Below are positions 44,081-52,729 of a DNA stretch of 64,000 nt, one piece after another. The stretch's first letter is position 1. Each line of letters starts with the position of its first letter. The stretch is taken from positions 62,001 through 126,000 of the forward strand of contig JBJKVO010000016.1 of the NCBI GenBank assembly GCA_045562555.1, given 5' to 3'. Under the pieces are notes generated by a model. The model saw only the letters and a program-made list of their open reading frames with translations. It was not told where the DNA came from and made no database searches. Both the position numbers and the translations under genes were made by a program. This stretch comes from UBA2588 sp002339805. Its GTDB lineage: Bacteria; Chloroflexota; Dehalococcoidia; Lucifugimonadales; UBA3495.

Positions 44081-44668
44081 TTGCGTATCGGTGAAGTTAT
44101 ACAATCTAGTTCGGTGAATTTCATAGCTCAAGGCTATGACCTTAATTCTCCTCCGCCTTTGGGATTGTTTGTTACGGCGGGACTGGAAGTTCCAAATACG
44201 ATAGGAATTGTTCAAAATGTTCGAGTGGAGCCATTTGATCCATCCAGGCCTGTTCTTGCTAGGGGTAAGACCCTTGAAACCGAGCAAGAGGTATTTAGGG
44301 AAAGTCCTCAATTGCTCGACTTGCTTACCATCAGATTCGATTGTTTGATAGTTGGGTACCAAACTGACGCCAGAATTGTAGAAGGATTAGCAGTAACGCC
44401 TCCTATGATCCATTCGTTTGTTGATAGTAGCGACAAACGAATCCAGGAAAAATTGGCCACGAGCCCCAGTTTTGTCAAAACGTTATTGAATTCCTCTATG
44501 GTTGACCCAGACGCATTATTTATAGCTAGTATGAGACAATTGGCGAACACTTTTGAAGAAGAAACCTATAATCGGTTATGTGTGATTATTCAAGGAAATC
44601 TGACACGAGAACTTTCTAGAGACTCTTCCAGGCTGATTAACATTTTGCGGTACATAGGAGCTGTTTGA
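44081..44668 (+). CDS. HerA-associated protein
   Basis: 195 residues from a TTG at 44081, with GGAG 6 bases before. The N-terminal third (IAQGYDLNSPPPLGLFVT ... GIVQNVRVEPFD) looks like a HAS-type small barrel like the one at the start of HerA, and the rest is helical. It overlaps the HerA start by one base. NurA nuclease motifs are not visible. The tight coupling suggests a HerA partner or loader. Confidence 0.65.
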   Translation: MRIGEVIQSSSVNFIAQGYDLNSPPPLGLFVTAGLEVPNTIGIVQNVRVEPFDPSRPVLARGKTLETEQEVFRESPQLLDLLTIRFDCLIVGYQTDARIVEGLAVTPPMIHSFVDSSDKRIQEKLATSPSFVKTLLNSSMVDPDALFIASMRQLANTFEEETYNRLCVIIQGNLTRELSRDSSRLINILRYIGAV

Positions 44669-46299
44669 TGAACCAAGGAATTGGTAGGTATCACGAAGAT
44701 AAAATTGGCACCGTAGTAGGTGGATCTCTGTCACAAGGTACGGATGTAAAACTAGAGGCTGAGACCTCCGTGGAAGAAATAAAATCTGGTCATTTTATTA
44801 CTATTAGAGGCTCAACACGTAGGTTTTTCGGAGTTGTGACTGACATCTCTTTGGAACAAAGCGATCCGTCCATATCCCATCAGGTCACGGGGGATATAGG
44901 AGACCACATACTTCAAGCTTTGAAAGGAACAATGACATACGGCAAAGTTTCTGTATCAACCAATTTGGTATTACCTCTGGTTGAAGGTTCAGGAGATTCT
45001 GTTGAGCCAGCAAAATCTATTCCAGATCAATTCTCTTCTGTACACATGGCTTCCGAGAGAGATATCCAGACAGTGTTTGGAGAAGAGGACGAAGATCACT
45101 TTTGGGTGGGTAGCCCGCTGGACATGGAAACTAAGGTATGTATGGACTTGGATGAATTCGTCAAACGGTCCGTCGGTGTCTTTGGTAAAAGTGGCACAGG
45201 GAAAACCTTTTTAACACGGTTATTACTTGTGGGAGTTCTTCAATACGACAAAGCTTCAGCCTTGATATTTGATATGCATAGTGAATATGGCCAAACGGGA
45301 CAAGATACTGACAGAAACATGACAGTAAAAGGGCTTAAACAATTATTCCCAGAGAAAGTAAGCGTATTTACACTGGACGAGGAAAGCTCACGCCGTAGAA
45401 ACTCTTCGTACGATGTTGAAGCTAAAATTGGGTATAGCGAGATTGAGCCTGAAGATCTAGAACTACTGAGAGAAAGTTTGAATTTGTCTGATGTCGCCGT
45501 AAACGCAGCATACTTCTTAGAACAAAAATATGGAGCGCGGAAATGGTTCGAACAATTTATTAGTTTGAATGGTACTGAAGAAGTGTATGATCTTGCTCAG
45601 GAACTAGGAGTGGCACCCCAGGCGTTGAGAGCTTTGTATGAACGACTGAACCGGTTTAAGAGATTTGGGTTCTTAGTTTCAGATGCGAACCAAAATGTAG
45701 CTATGCAAATTATAGAACATGTCGAAAAAGGAAATCATGTCGTCCTGGAGTTTGGCAGATATGGAGACGATCTGGCTGCTTATATTCTCGTCAGCAATTT
45801 GCTATCCCGCAGAGTGCATCGTAGATATGTTGAAATGAAAGAACAGGCAGTTGGGAGCGGCAGTGGAGAACCGAGACCAGTCATGATTGTGCTTGAAGAA
45901 GCCCATAAATTCTTGAATCCCGGTATAGCTAACCAAACCATATTTGGAACCATAGCTAGGGAATTACGGAAATACAACGTTACTATCATGGTAATTGACC
46001 AGCGTCCAAGTGCAATTGATAATGAGGTCATGAGTCAATTAGGCACTCGAATGACATGTCTGCTAGATAACGAACGAGATGTTGATAGTGTCTTGTCGGG
46101 GGTGTCTGGTAGCAGGCAACTCCGAACCGTGTTGGCACGGATGGAACCTAAACAACAAGCTCTTGTATTTGGGCATGCGGTACCGATGCCGATAGTGCTT
46201 AAAACTCGCACTTATGGGACCCCGGAATTTTACGAATCAATTAATAAATCCCCTAATCCTTCCAAGGATTTACAGACTGAAATCGACGAATTATTCTGA
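44668..46299 (+). CDS. HerA-like DNA translocase/ATPase
   Basis: 543 residues. An N-terminal HAS barrel (GIGRYHEDKIGTVVGGSLSQ, SGHFITIRG) is followed by an FtsK/HerA ATPase with Walker A FGKSGTGKTFLTR near residue 170 and Walker B MIVLEEAHKF. The region TIMVIDQRPSAIDNEVMSQLG matches HerA sensor and arginine-finger segments. HerA hexamers pump DNA for end processing, usually with a nuclease. The start overlaps the partner gene stop, and panC follows by one base. Confidence 0.87.
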   Translation: MNQGIGRYHEDKIGTVVGGSLSQGTDVKLEAETSVEEIKSGHFITIRGSTRRFFGVVTDISLEQSDPSISHQVTGDIGDHILQALKGTMTYGKVSVSTNLVLPLVEGSGDSVEPAKSIPDQFSSVHMASERDIQTVFGEEDEDHFWVGSPLDMETKVCMDLDEFVKRSVGVFGKSGTGKTFLTRLLLVGVLQYDKASALIFDMHSEYGQTGQDTDRNMTVKGLKQLFPEKVSVFTLDEESSRRRNSSYDVEAKIGYSEIEPEDLELLRESLNLSDVAVNAAYFLEQKYGARKWFEQFISLNGTEEVYDLAQELGVAPQALRALYERLNRFKRFGFLVSDANQNVAMQIIEHVEKGNHVVLEFGRYGDDLAAYILVSNLLSRRVHRRYVEMKEQAVGSGSGEPRPVMIVLEEAHKFLNPGIANQTIFGTIARELRKYNVTIMVIDQRPSAIDNEVMSQLGTRMTCLLDNERDVDSVLSGVSGSRQLRTVLARMEPKQQALVFGHAVPMPIVLKTRTYGTPEFYESINKSPNPSKDLQTEIDELF

Positions 46300-46300
46300 C

Positions 46301-47134
46301 ATGGAAGTAGTCACTCAAATACACCAAGTCAGACGTATCCGTAGTCAATTTAGTCATGGCATTGGTTGTGTTTTGACTATGGGTGCTATACATGAGGGAC
46401 ACCTTTCTCTTATACGAAGATCAGTACAGGAAAATAATCAAACGATTTGCAGTATATTCGTTAATCCATTGCAATTTCCTGATAAAAATGACTTAGCTTT
46501 GTACCCTGGGACTTTGGAAAAAGATTTGGGCGAAATGCAGAAAGCGGGTGTTGACGTTGTATTTGTTCCTGCTTCTGAGGAGATGTATGACGAAGATCCG
46601 GTCACAAAAATGTCATTTCCGGGGATAGCAGACGTTTATGAAGGTCGAGATAGGCCTGGGCACTTTGAAGGAGTAGGAATTGCTGTCACTAAGCTGCTTA
46701 ATATTATAAGACCGCATATAGCATACTTCGGAGAAAAAGATTTCCAACAGTTAGCCTTGATTAAGGCTTTGGTTAAGGATCTTAATTTTGATACCCAGAT
46801 TAGGAGTTGTGAAACTATACGCGAATCGAACGGCCTGGCGATCAGCAGTAGGAACAGCATGTTAAATGAAGATGGCAAACGAACGGCTGGCTCACTTTCT
46901 AAGATGTTATATATGGCATGTGATTCTAGAGGAAGAGGCCAAGCTTTGAGAGATATTGAATCAAACGCAATCTATGAATTGTCCAATATCAGAGGAATTG
47001 ACGCCGTGCATTATTTTAAGTTCGTTAGCAGGGACACCTTGCGTCCGGTTGATAACAATAAAGAGCCATGCGTACTACTTGCTGCTGTCACCGTTCAAGG
47101 AGTGAGGCTAATCGATAATTTAATTATCGACTAA
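46301..47134 (+). CDS. panC: Pantothenate synthetase
   Basis: 277 residues from the ATG at 46301. It joins pantoate and beta-alanine with ATP. The HIGH-like motif HEGH is at 31-34 in TMGAIHEGHLSLI. FVNPLQFPDKNDLALYPGT, RPGHFEGVGIAVTKLLNI, YFGEKDFQQL and SSRN are all present. It follows herA, an unrelated neighbour, and is convergent with etfA (4-base overlap). Confidence 0.95.
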   Translation: MEVVTQIHQVRRIRSQFSHGIGCVLTMGAIHEGHLSLIRRSVQENNQTICSIFVNPLQFPDKNDLALYPGTLEKDLGEMQKAGVDVVFVPASEEMYDEDPVTKMSFPGIADVYEGRDRPGHFEGVGIAVTKLLNIIRPHIAYFGEKDFQQLALIKALVKDLNFDTQIRSCETIRESNGLAISSRNSMLNEDGKRTAGSLSKMLYMACDSRGRGQALRDIESNAIYELSNIRGIDAVHYFKFVSRDTLRPVDNNKEPCVLLAAVTVQGVRLIDNLIID

Positions 47135-48130
47135 CTTTGAGTTAACTCCCTTACCGTTTCTGTCAATGCAGGCAGGATATTTTCCCAGTCACCTACTATC
47201 CCATACTTGGCATCTTTGAAAATGTTAGCTTCAGGATCTTTATTTATCGCAACGATCACTTTGGATCCAGTGCATCCCGCCATGTGCTGACTTGCTCCCG
47301 AAATCGCTACAGTAATGTAAACGTCTGGCGTGATTGTCTTCCCGGTAAGACCGACTTGCTGGCTGTGCGGGATCCATCCAGAATCAACTGCTGCGCGAGA
47401 AGCTCCAACAGCTCCTTCTAAGAGATCTGCGAGTTCTCCGAGTTGTTCAAATGGTTCGGGGCCTCCCAGTCCTCGCCCGCCCGCTACTACTATTCGAGCG
47501 TCTTCTAGCTGAATTCCTTCAGCTTCTTCCGTTACTGTCTCTACCGTTTGCACTTTGATTACATCATCAGGGATTTCTATTTCTAGGACTTCTACTTCCC
47601 CGGTTCTGTCAGATTCAGGTTCCAATGCCTCATAGGCTTTTGGTCTAATGGCGGCCATTTGGGGATCGCTTTTGCAGTCCACGATCGCGATAGCGCTTCC
47701 TCCGTATACTGGTCGATTTGCAAGCATGCGATTAGTGTCTGTGTCTATTGAAACTTCAAGGCAGTCCTGAGCAAGTCCAGTGCCTAGTCTAAAAGCTACT
47801 CTAGCTGCTAGTTCCCTGCCTTCCATGTTCCTGCTGATTAGAATGATGGCCGGGTCCACTTTGTCAGCAGTGCATGTCATTGCATAGACATAAGAATCAG
47901 AGTTATATGATGTCAAAATCTCATTCGGGATGAAATAAACTTTGTCTGCCCCTCGATGGAAAACACACCTCTTGTGCAATTGTCTCGTCTTGTGTGCCTA
48001 ACACGGCAATACTAACTTTCATTCCATTTTGATTCGCCATTTCAGCCGCAGGGTTCAGTAAGTCGAATCCTGAAGGCTCCAGGGATCCGTCTTTGATGTA
48101 ACTGAGAATTAAAATTTCTTGAGAGGGCAT
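47131..48130 (-). CDS. etfA: Electron transfer flavoprotein alpha subunit, with an apparent frameshift
   Basis: The gene is split over two frames. The first codes the start (EILILSYIKDGSLEPSGFDL ... VLGTQDETIAQEVCF) and the second continues with RGADKVYFIPNEILTSYNSD and the FAD domain (GGRGLGGPEPFEQLG, AVDSGWIPHSQQVG, KDPEANIF). Joining them at the T4 run near 47960 by removing one base gives about 332 residues, the usual length. The oxidised partner would carry electrons from acyl-CoA dehydrogenases. Either a sequencing error, a true mutation or ribosomal +1 slippage explains it. Confidence 0.85.
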
Positions 48131-48151
48131 TGTTATCTCCTTAATATTGGG

Positions 48152-48952
48152 TCAGATTAGTTTATCTTCTCGAAGTCTAAGAGCTAGATTTTTTGCCGCT
48201 TCTATCTCGTCATTTCCTTCTATAAATTCGCATTCTTGGTTGCTTACTGGGACGAACAAGTCCCTGAGGTGGACTTTGGGTTCCAATGTAGAGGTGTCAA
48301 GATCTAAATCATTTGTGGTCCACACTGTTGGTTTTTTTCGGGTAGCCGCCATTATTCCTCGTAAGGTTGGGTACCTAGGTTGTCCCAATTCGTTGCTAAC
48401 AGTAACTACGCATGGGAGACTACTTTCCATGACTTCGTAACCTTCTGAGGTTACTCGTTCTACCCGGACTTTGTCTTTGACGACGTCTACCTTCTTACCT
48501 AACGTGATGCAGGGCATTCCTAATAATTCTGCTAGTCCCAGAGGAAGTTGAGCATTATCCCAGTCAGAGGCTTGTCTACCGCAAATGATCAGGTCGAACC
48601 CTCCTAGTTTTTCGATAGAGGATGCCAGTATTGTGGCAATAGAAAATGTATCTATAGTGTTACCAAAAGCCTCATCATCTAATAATACTAGCTCGTCCGC
48701 TCCCATTGAGAGTGGTTTCTTCATCACATCTAACGCAAAGTTGGTTCCTGATGAGATTACGGTCACTGACGCTTGTAAAGCGTCTTTAAGTAGTAACGCA
48801 GCTTCTACAGCGTTTTCGTCAAATCCATTGACTACTGGGGGAATGGTGCTAGGTGTAGTGACCTGTTTCAGCGTGTCATCTATTTTGAAGGCTGAGGGGG
48901 GCATATCTGGGTCTACCACTTGTTTGGCAAGGACTGCTATCTTTATCGACAA
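48152..48952 (-). CDS. etfB: Electron transfer flavoprotein beta subunit
   Basis: 266 residues with the beta-subunit pattern IKIAVLAKQVVDPDMPPSAF, FDENAVEAALLLKDA, ADELVLLDDEAFGN, LIICGRQASDWDNAQLPLGL and VTSEGYEV. It pairs with etfA, 21 bases downstream, to carry electrons from dehydrogenases to the membrane chain. Length and motifs are normal. Confidence 0.95.
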   Translation of the reverse strand: MSIKIAVLAKQVVDPDMPPSAFKIDDTLKQVTTPSTIPPVVNGFDENAVEAALLLKDALQASVTVISSGTNFALDVMKKPLSMGADELVLLDDEAFGNTIDTFSIATILASSIEKLGGFDLIICGRQASDWDNAQLPLGLAELLGMPCITLGKKVDVVKDKVRVERVTSEGYEVMESSLPCVVTVSNELGQPRYPTLRGIMAATRKKPTVWTTNDLDLDTSTLEPKVHLRDLFVPVSNQECEFIEGNDEIEAAKNLALRLREDKLI

Positions 48953-49053
48953 TTTTTTGCTCCTAGCTCTCAGATGTGTTTGTTAGAGCTAAGTAATTAT
49001 TATAAAATATAAATGTAACAATTTCACCTATGTTTAGGAGGATGACTCATCCA

Positions 49054-49920
49054 ATGAACACTATCAAAACATTTTTCTTTCTGATTATTATGTCTTTTCT
49101 GCTATTAATTGCGGGAGCTGCCATAGGAGGAGAAGCAGGTATCATATTTGCTTTGATCTTCGCTATAGCTATGAATTTCGGAGCATATTGGTTTAGCGAC
49201 AAAATAGCCTTGAAAATGGCCCATGCGACACAAATACAACGAGAATCATCTCCTGAATTATTTGACCTTGTTGAAAACCAGGCTACTCGCGCAGAATTGC
49301 CCATGCCTAAAGTCTATTTGATTGAAACAGAGATCCCGAATGCTTTCGCCACTGGGAGAAACCCCGCAAATGCTACAGTAGCGGTTACCGCAGGGGCAAT
49401 CAAATTATTGGACGAGAGAGAATTAGGTGCTGTTTTAGCTCATGAAATGGCTCATGTTGGTAATCGAGACACACTTATTATGGCAGTGGTTGCTACGATT
49501 GCAGGTGCTATATCGATGCTTGCGTGGATGGCTCAGATTTCGGCGTTATTCTCCTCGTTTGGGGGGAACAGCAGAGATGGTAGAGGCGGAAATATCATAG
49601 GGTTGCTGTTTGTGGCGATAATCATGCCCCTAGCTGCCACCATCGTACGTATGGCTATTTCCAGATCAAGAGAATTTCAAGCGGACTATACTGGGGCTCA
49701 TACCTCTGGTGATCCATTAGCTTTGGCCAGCGCTTTAGAAAAACTCGACGGGTATGCGCGTTCTACCACAATGAAAGTATCTGAAAGCGCGTCCCATATG
49801 TTTATAGTAAATCCTTTTTCTGGCAAAAACATGGCTAAGCTGTTTTCTACCCATCCTCCTACTGCTGAGCGGGTTGAGCGACTCAAAGAACTTGAAGAAG
49901 GGTGGAGGAAGTTAGTTTAG
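49054..49920 (+). CDS. htpX: HtpX family membrane zinc protease
   Basis: 288 residues. Two N-terminal helices start MNTIKTFFFLIIMSF, then the metalloprotease motif H130-E131-x2-H134 in LAHEMAHVGNRD, two further helices and the third-ligand glutamate in SREFQADYTGAH. It degrades misfolded membrane proteins. I took the ATG at 49054 to match the family N-terminus; AGGAGG lies 12 bases upstream. The stop overlaps the convergent cyclase by four bases. Confidence 0.93.
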   Translation: MNTIKTFFFLIIMSFLLLIAGAAIGGEAGIIFALIFAIAMNFGAYWFSDKIALKMAHATQIQRESSPELFDLVENQATRAELPMPKVYLIETEIPNAFATGRNPANATVAVTAGAIKLLDERELGAVLAHEMAHVGNRDTLIMAVVATIAGAISMLAWMAQISALFSSFGGNSRDGRGGNIIGLLFVAIIMPLAATIVRMAISRSREFQADYTGAHTSGDPLALASALEKLDGYARSTTMKVSESASHMFIVNPFSGKNMAKLFSTHPPTAERVERLKELEEGWRKLV

Positions 49921-50864
49921 AATATAGCTATCGGATTCACCGGGGAACCAGTGACCTTATTAAGTTTCAAGGGGCCTATAGTTAACATAAAGTCGTATTT
50001 GTTGGCTTGAGAGCAATATTGTGAAAGTTCTTTTAGGTTACAGTTGTCGATCAACCACAAGCCCATTGTGACCAAGCACATAATGTGCATAGGCGAAGTA
50101 GTCGTTTCGGGGTAATGGGTTGGCCTGATGTCATTTGATGTGTCCGTCCCCAACATTGCGATTCCTCTCTGTTTGAACCATGGAGCACAGGCAACTTGGC
50201 AGGCTGTCATTGGATGTAAATGGTCGACGGCCCCTTCTGCCAGGCGTCTCTCATAATTTCCGGTGTGAACGAGAAGGATATCTCCTTCTTCTACTCTGAC
50301 TCCTTGGCGTAATTCAGCCGCCTCCAGATCTTCAGGAAATACAGGTTCGTCAGCATTTAACCACGTTTTTCCTTTTAGGGCTGCGATATCTAGTAACACT
50401 CCTCGGGTAACTAGCCCCGACCCTGTCGCCTCAATAGAATGGCTCTGCGCGCCATCTTTAGATGTTACTAAATCAGATGGCACTCCGTTATACATTAACC
50501 CGCGCCAGGAGTAATGAGACAGAGCATCTATATGAGTTATCGTCTGACCGTGAAACACCATTCCTATAAACTCAGCTGCGCCTTTACGATTGATTTGCTT
50601 TTCGCGAGTATCTGCTCCACGACCTTCTCCGCTGTCCACCATAAATCTTTGTACTTGGTACGTTACATCTGCCTCATGGTCTGTGGTGATCGGACGTGCG
50701 CAACTTATGGTGCGTCCTTCCGTTACTAGATTAGATGCATCAATTATTTTTTGAGGGGTAATTAGGTTCAAGCAACCCAACTGGTCCTGTTCTCCCCACC
50801 GTCCCCAGTTACTGAGATCGGACATCATTTGAATCAATTCGTCGTCTGTAGGAATATTATTCAT
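49917..50864 (-). CDS. Cyclase-family metal-dependent hydrolase
   Basis: 315 residues of the cyclase/kynurenine formamidase fold. The metal motif HGQTITHIDALSHYS matches the HxGTHxDxxxH pattern, with GDILLVHTGNYERRL downstream. Members cleave amides or lactones such as N-formylkynurenine. It follows fmt by 10 bases in the same operon. The substrate is unknown. Confidence 0.87.
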   Translation of the reverse strand: MNNIPTDDELIQMMSDLSNWGRWGEQDQLGCLNLITPQKIIDASNLVTEGRTISCARPITTDHEADVTYQVQRFMVDSGEGRGADTREKQINRKGAAEFIGMVFHGQTITHIDALSHYSWRGLMYNGVPSDLVTSKDGAQSHSIEATGSGLVTRGVLLDIAALKGKTWLNADEPVFPEDLEAAELRQGVRVEEGDILLVHTGNYERRLAEGAVDHLHPMTACQVACAPWFKQRGIAMLGTDTSNDIRPTHYPETTTSPMHIMCLVTMGLWLIDNCNLKELSQYCSQANKYDFMLTIGPLKLNKVTGSPVNPIAIF

Positions 50865-50874
50865 AATCTCTCCT

Positions 50875-51810
50875 TCAACTTAATTGTGAACCTATTATTT
50901 GCGGATACCCTAAAAGGAATTGTGTTGTTGTCATACTCTTTTTGCCTTCCAATTGCAGGATGTTTACTTGCAATAGACCACTGGATGTAACGATTTTCAT
51001 ATTTCTGTCTGGATCTGTGATCACAGATCCTATCGGACCTAAAGCATTTGAGGTATCAGAACTGCTAGCCGCTTCTAAAATTTTTAACGTTTTTGTGTTC
51101 CAATGAGTATAACTCCCAGGCCACGGAGTGAAGGCTCTGATTTGAGCTTCTATTTCTAAGCTAGTAGAGGACCAATTGATCAACCCATCTTGTTTTGACT
51201 GCTTGGTGGTATACGTTGCATCAGAGTGAGTTTGCTCGACCAGCAGCACTGATCCGCATTCCTCTACTGTCTGAAGAGTTTCAATCAGAATAGAAGCTCC
51301 GAGGTTGAATAAGTCCATGGAGAGGGAATGTGCGGTTTCTGTGAAATCTACTTGGTAAGATCTTTGGCTAAGAATCGGCCCGCTGTCCATATTCGCGTCT
51401 AACCGTATGACACTTACTCCAGTAGTGGCGTCTCGATTCAGGATGCTCGTAACTACAGGGCTTGCACCTCTGAGTTTGGGCAAGAGCGATGGATGAATGT
51501 TCCAGCAACCTAATCTTGGATACTCTAAAATATTCGAAGGTATGAAAAGTCCGTATGCCGCAACGACTATCACTTCCGGGTTGAGATGTTTGATAACAGA
51601 TGCGACTTCATCGGTTTTTAAAGAAGTGGGATGGTACAAAGGTATTCCTAAATCAACCGCACATTCATGCACAGGCGTATGCTTGAGTTTTTGGGACCGC
51701 CCCGCTTTGCTGCTTGGAGCAGTGAAGACTGCGGATACGTCATGTGCTCGATATAATTTTTCCAACACAGGGACTGCGAAATCTGGCGTACCCATAAATA
51801 TAATATTCAT
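50875..51810 (-). CDS. fmt: Methionyl-tRNA formyltransferase
   Basis: 311 residues. It formylates Met-tRNA for initiation. GTPDFAVPVLEKL opens the formyl domain. The catalytic Asn-His pair is in CWNIHPSLLPKLRGASP and the Asp in RLDANMDSGPIL. A C-terminal OB-like domain follows. It is the first gene of a minus-strand pair and is divergent from the leader RNA. Confidence 0.95.
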   Translation of the reverse strand: MNIIFMGTPDFAVPVLEKLYRAHDVSAVFTAPSSKAGRSQKLKHTPVHECAVDLGIPLYHPTSLKTDEVASVIKHLNPEVIVVAAYGLFIPSNILEYPRLGCWNIHPSLLPKLRGASPVVTSILNRDATTGVSVIRLDANMDSGPILSQRSYQVDFTETAHSLSMDLFNLGASILIETLQTVEECGSVLLVEQTHSDATYTTKQSKQDGLINWSSTSLEIEAQIRAFTPWPGSYTHWNTKTLKILEAASSSDTSNALGPIGSVITDPDRNMKIVTSSGLLQVNILQLEGKKSMTTTQFLLGYPQIIGSQLS

Positions 51811-51901
51811 TTAGACCTCATGCCAGTAGAAAAGGCTAGATTAGAATAGATTATCACATGCAAACGCGGGAATAAATGCTTGAAAATTAAGCATCGAACG
51901 A

Positions 51902-51931
51902 TTGACATGGCTAAAATGAGATTGATACCAT
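51902..51931 (+). promoter_or_regulatory. Promoter of the leader RNA upstream of rpsP
   Basis: A perfect -35 TTGACA (51902-51907) is followed, after 18 bases, by TACCAT (51926-51931), a moderate -10. Transcription would begin near 51938. Confidence 0.6.
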
Positions 51932-51974
51932 TAAATGACTCGTTAGAGAAATAAAATTGCGGAGGTGAAAGTTT

Positions 51975-52007
51975 ATGAAAGATAGTGATATGTGGGGGCG
52001 ATGGTAG
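51975..52007 (+). CDS. Leader peptide of 10 residues containing two Trp codons
   Basis: ATG with a strong ribosome site, GGAGGTGA, 9 bases upstream, followed by the codons for MKDSDMWGRW and TAG. Two of the last four codons are TGG (51993-51995 and 52002-52004), directly within the 5' arm of the antiterminator-like stem. Ribosome stalling there under Trp-tRNA shortage would leave 52013-52023 free; completion to the stop would cover it. Short but well placed. Confidence 0.6.
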   Translation: MKDSDMWGRW

Positions 52008-52060
52008 GCATCAGTCTGGTTCTAACAACTGATAACTACAGTTAAAAACTAAAACAAGTT

Positions 52061-52130
52061 GGGCTCAGGCTAATGTCTATCATCGCCCCTCGTATAGGGT
52101 AACAAGTAGACGAAGTCTGGGCCCTTTTTT
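52061..52130 (+). terminator. Terminator of the leader RNA
   Basis: GGGCTCAGGCT (52061-52071) pairs with AGTCTGGGCCC (52114-52124) with G-U pairs allowed, and six T follow. Inner stems GTCTAT/GTAGAC and CCCT/AGGG extend it. A classic rho-independent end. Confidence 0.75.
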
Positions 52131-52143
52131 ATTTTATGTTGGT

Positions 52144-52172
52144 TTGACACAAGTAGGGCACGCACGTAAAAT
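52144..52172 (+). promoter_or_regulatory. Promoter of rpsP
   Basis: TTGACA (52144-52149), a 17-base spacer and TAAAAT (52167-52172): near-consensus, 34 bases before the rpsP ATG and downstream of the leader terminator. Expression of rpsP therefore need not depend on the leader. Confidence 0.8.
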
Positions 52173-52205
52173 TTACCTCATCAAAGCAGTAAGGTCTTAA
52201 ATAAT

Positions 52206-52484
52206 ATGTTAAAAATACGCCTACGCAGAGTTGGCAAGAAAAAAAACCCTTCTTATAGGATAGTAGTAGCAGAGTCATCTTCTCCAAGAGATGGCGCCTT
52301 CATCGACTGGATAGGGAATTATGATCCTATGGTTGATCCTCCAGCTATAACCGTAGACCAAGATAAAGTTGCACACTGGATAAGCAATGGAGCACAACCC
52401 ACTGACTCAGTTAAACAACTACTCAATAGTCTTGAGGCAAGCGCAGGTCAAACTAATCCAGGAAATACGGAAACGTCTGAATGA
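52206..52484 (+). CDS. rpsP: 30S ribosomal protein S16
   Basis: 92 residues starting MLKIRLRRVGKKKNPSYRIV, with SPRDGAFIDWIGNYDPM, the S16 signature. It binds 16S rRNA in the small subunit. It starts the rpsP-khpA-rimM cluster; its stop overlaps khpA by four bases. The expected companions trmD and rplS do not follow. Confidence 0.96.
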   Translation: MLKIRLRRVGKKKNPSYRIVVAESSSPRDGAFIDWIGNYDPMVDPPAITVDQDKVAHWISNGAQPTDSVKQLLNSLEASAGQTNPGNTETSE

Positions 52485-52708
52485 AAGAATTAATTGAATA
52501 TATAGCTAAGGCGTTAGCAAGCGATCCTGATGCAGTAGTTGTTGTGGAAACAGAAGAAGATGGGCAGAAAGTTCTTCGATTAGAAGTCGCAGATGAAGAT
52601 AAAGGTAAGATTATAGGTAGGAGAGGTAGAGTTGCGCAATCGATGCGATCTCTCCTCAGAGTTGCGGCAGTAAAAGAAGGCAGTAAAGTAATCCTCGAGA
52701 TAGTTTGA
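52481..52708 (+). CDS. khpA: KH-domain RNA-binding protein KhpA
   Basis: 75 residues. A single KH domain with the GxxG loop in IIGRRGRVAQSMRSLLRV. It works with KhpB in RNA binding and cell-envelope control in other bacteria. Translationally coupled to rpsP. Confidence 0.93.
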   Translation: MKELIEYIAKALASDPDAVVVVETEEDGQKVLRLEVADEDKGKIIGRRGRVAQSMRSLLRVAAVKEGSKVILEIV

Positions 52709-52729
52709 TATAGGCACGGCGGTTCTTGA

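Larger units (their letters stand above)
51938..52130 (+). ncRNA. Structured leader RNA with attenuator-like mutually exclusive hairpins
   Basis: An apparently independent RNA of about 190 nt between fmt and rpsP. Its 5' part holds a 10-codon ORF. 51995-52011 pairs over 17 bases with 52073-52089, and, nested inside, 52013-52023 pairs with 52061-52071 (10 of 11); together they form a long antiterminator-like arm. 52061-52071 can pair instead, over 11 bases, with 52114-52124, followed by TTTTTT: a terminator. AGTCTGG occurs in both competing arms. This is the classical ribosome-mediated attenuator plan, but the RNA ends at its own terminator and rpsP has a separate promoter, so it looks orphan. 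The start is estimated from the promoter. Confidence 0.65.

Noticed and set aside
51938..52130. tmRNA, 6S RNA or a known riboswitch upstream of rpsP
   Set aside because: No tRNA-like ends or tag ORF with Ala-rich end, no terminal closing stem as in 6S, and none of the riboswitch core sequences I know is present. The attenuator reading fits better.
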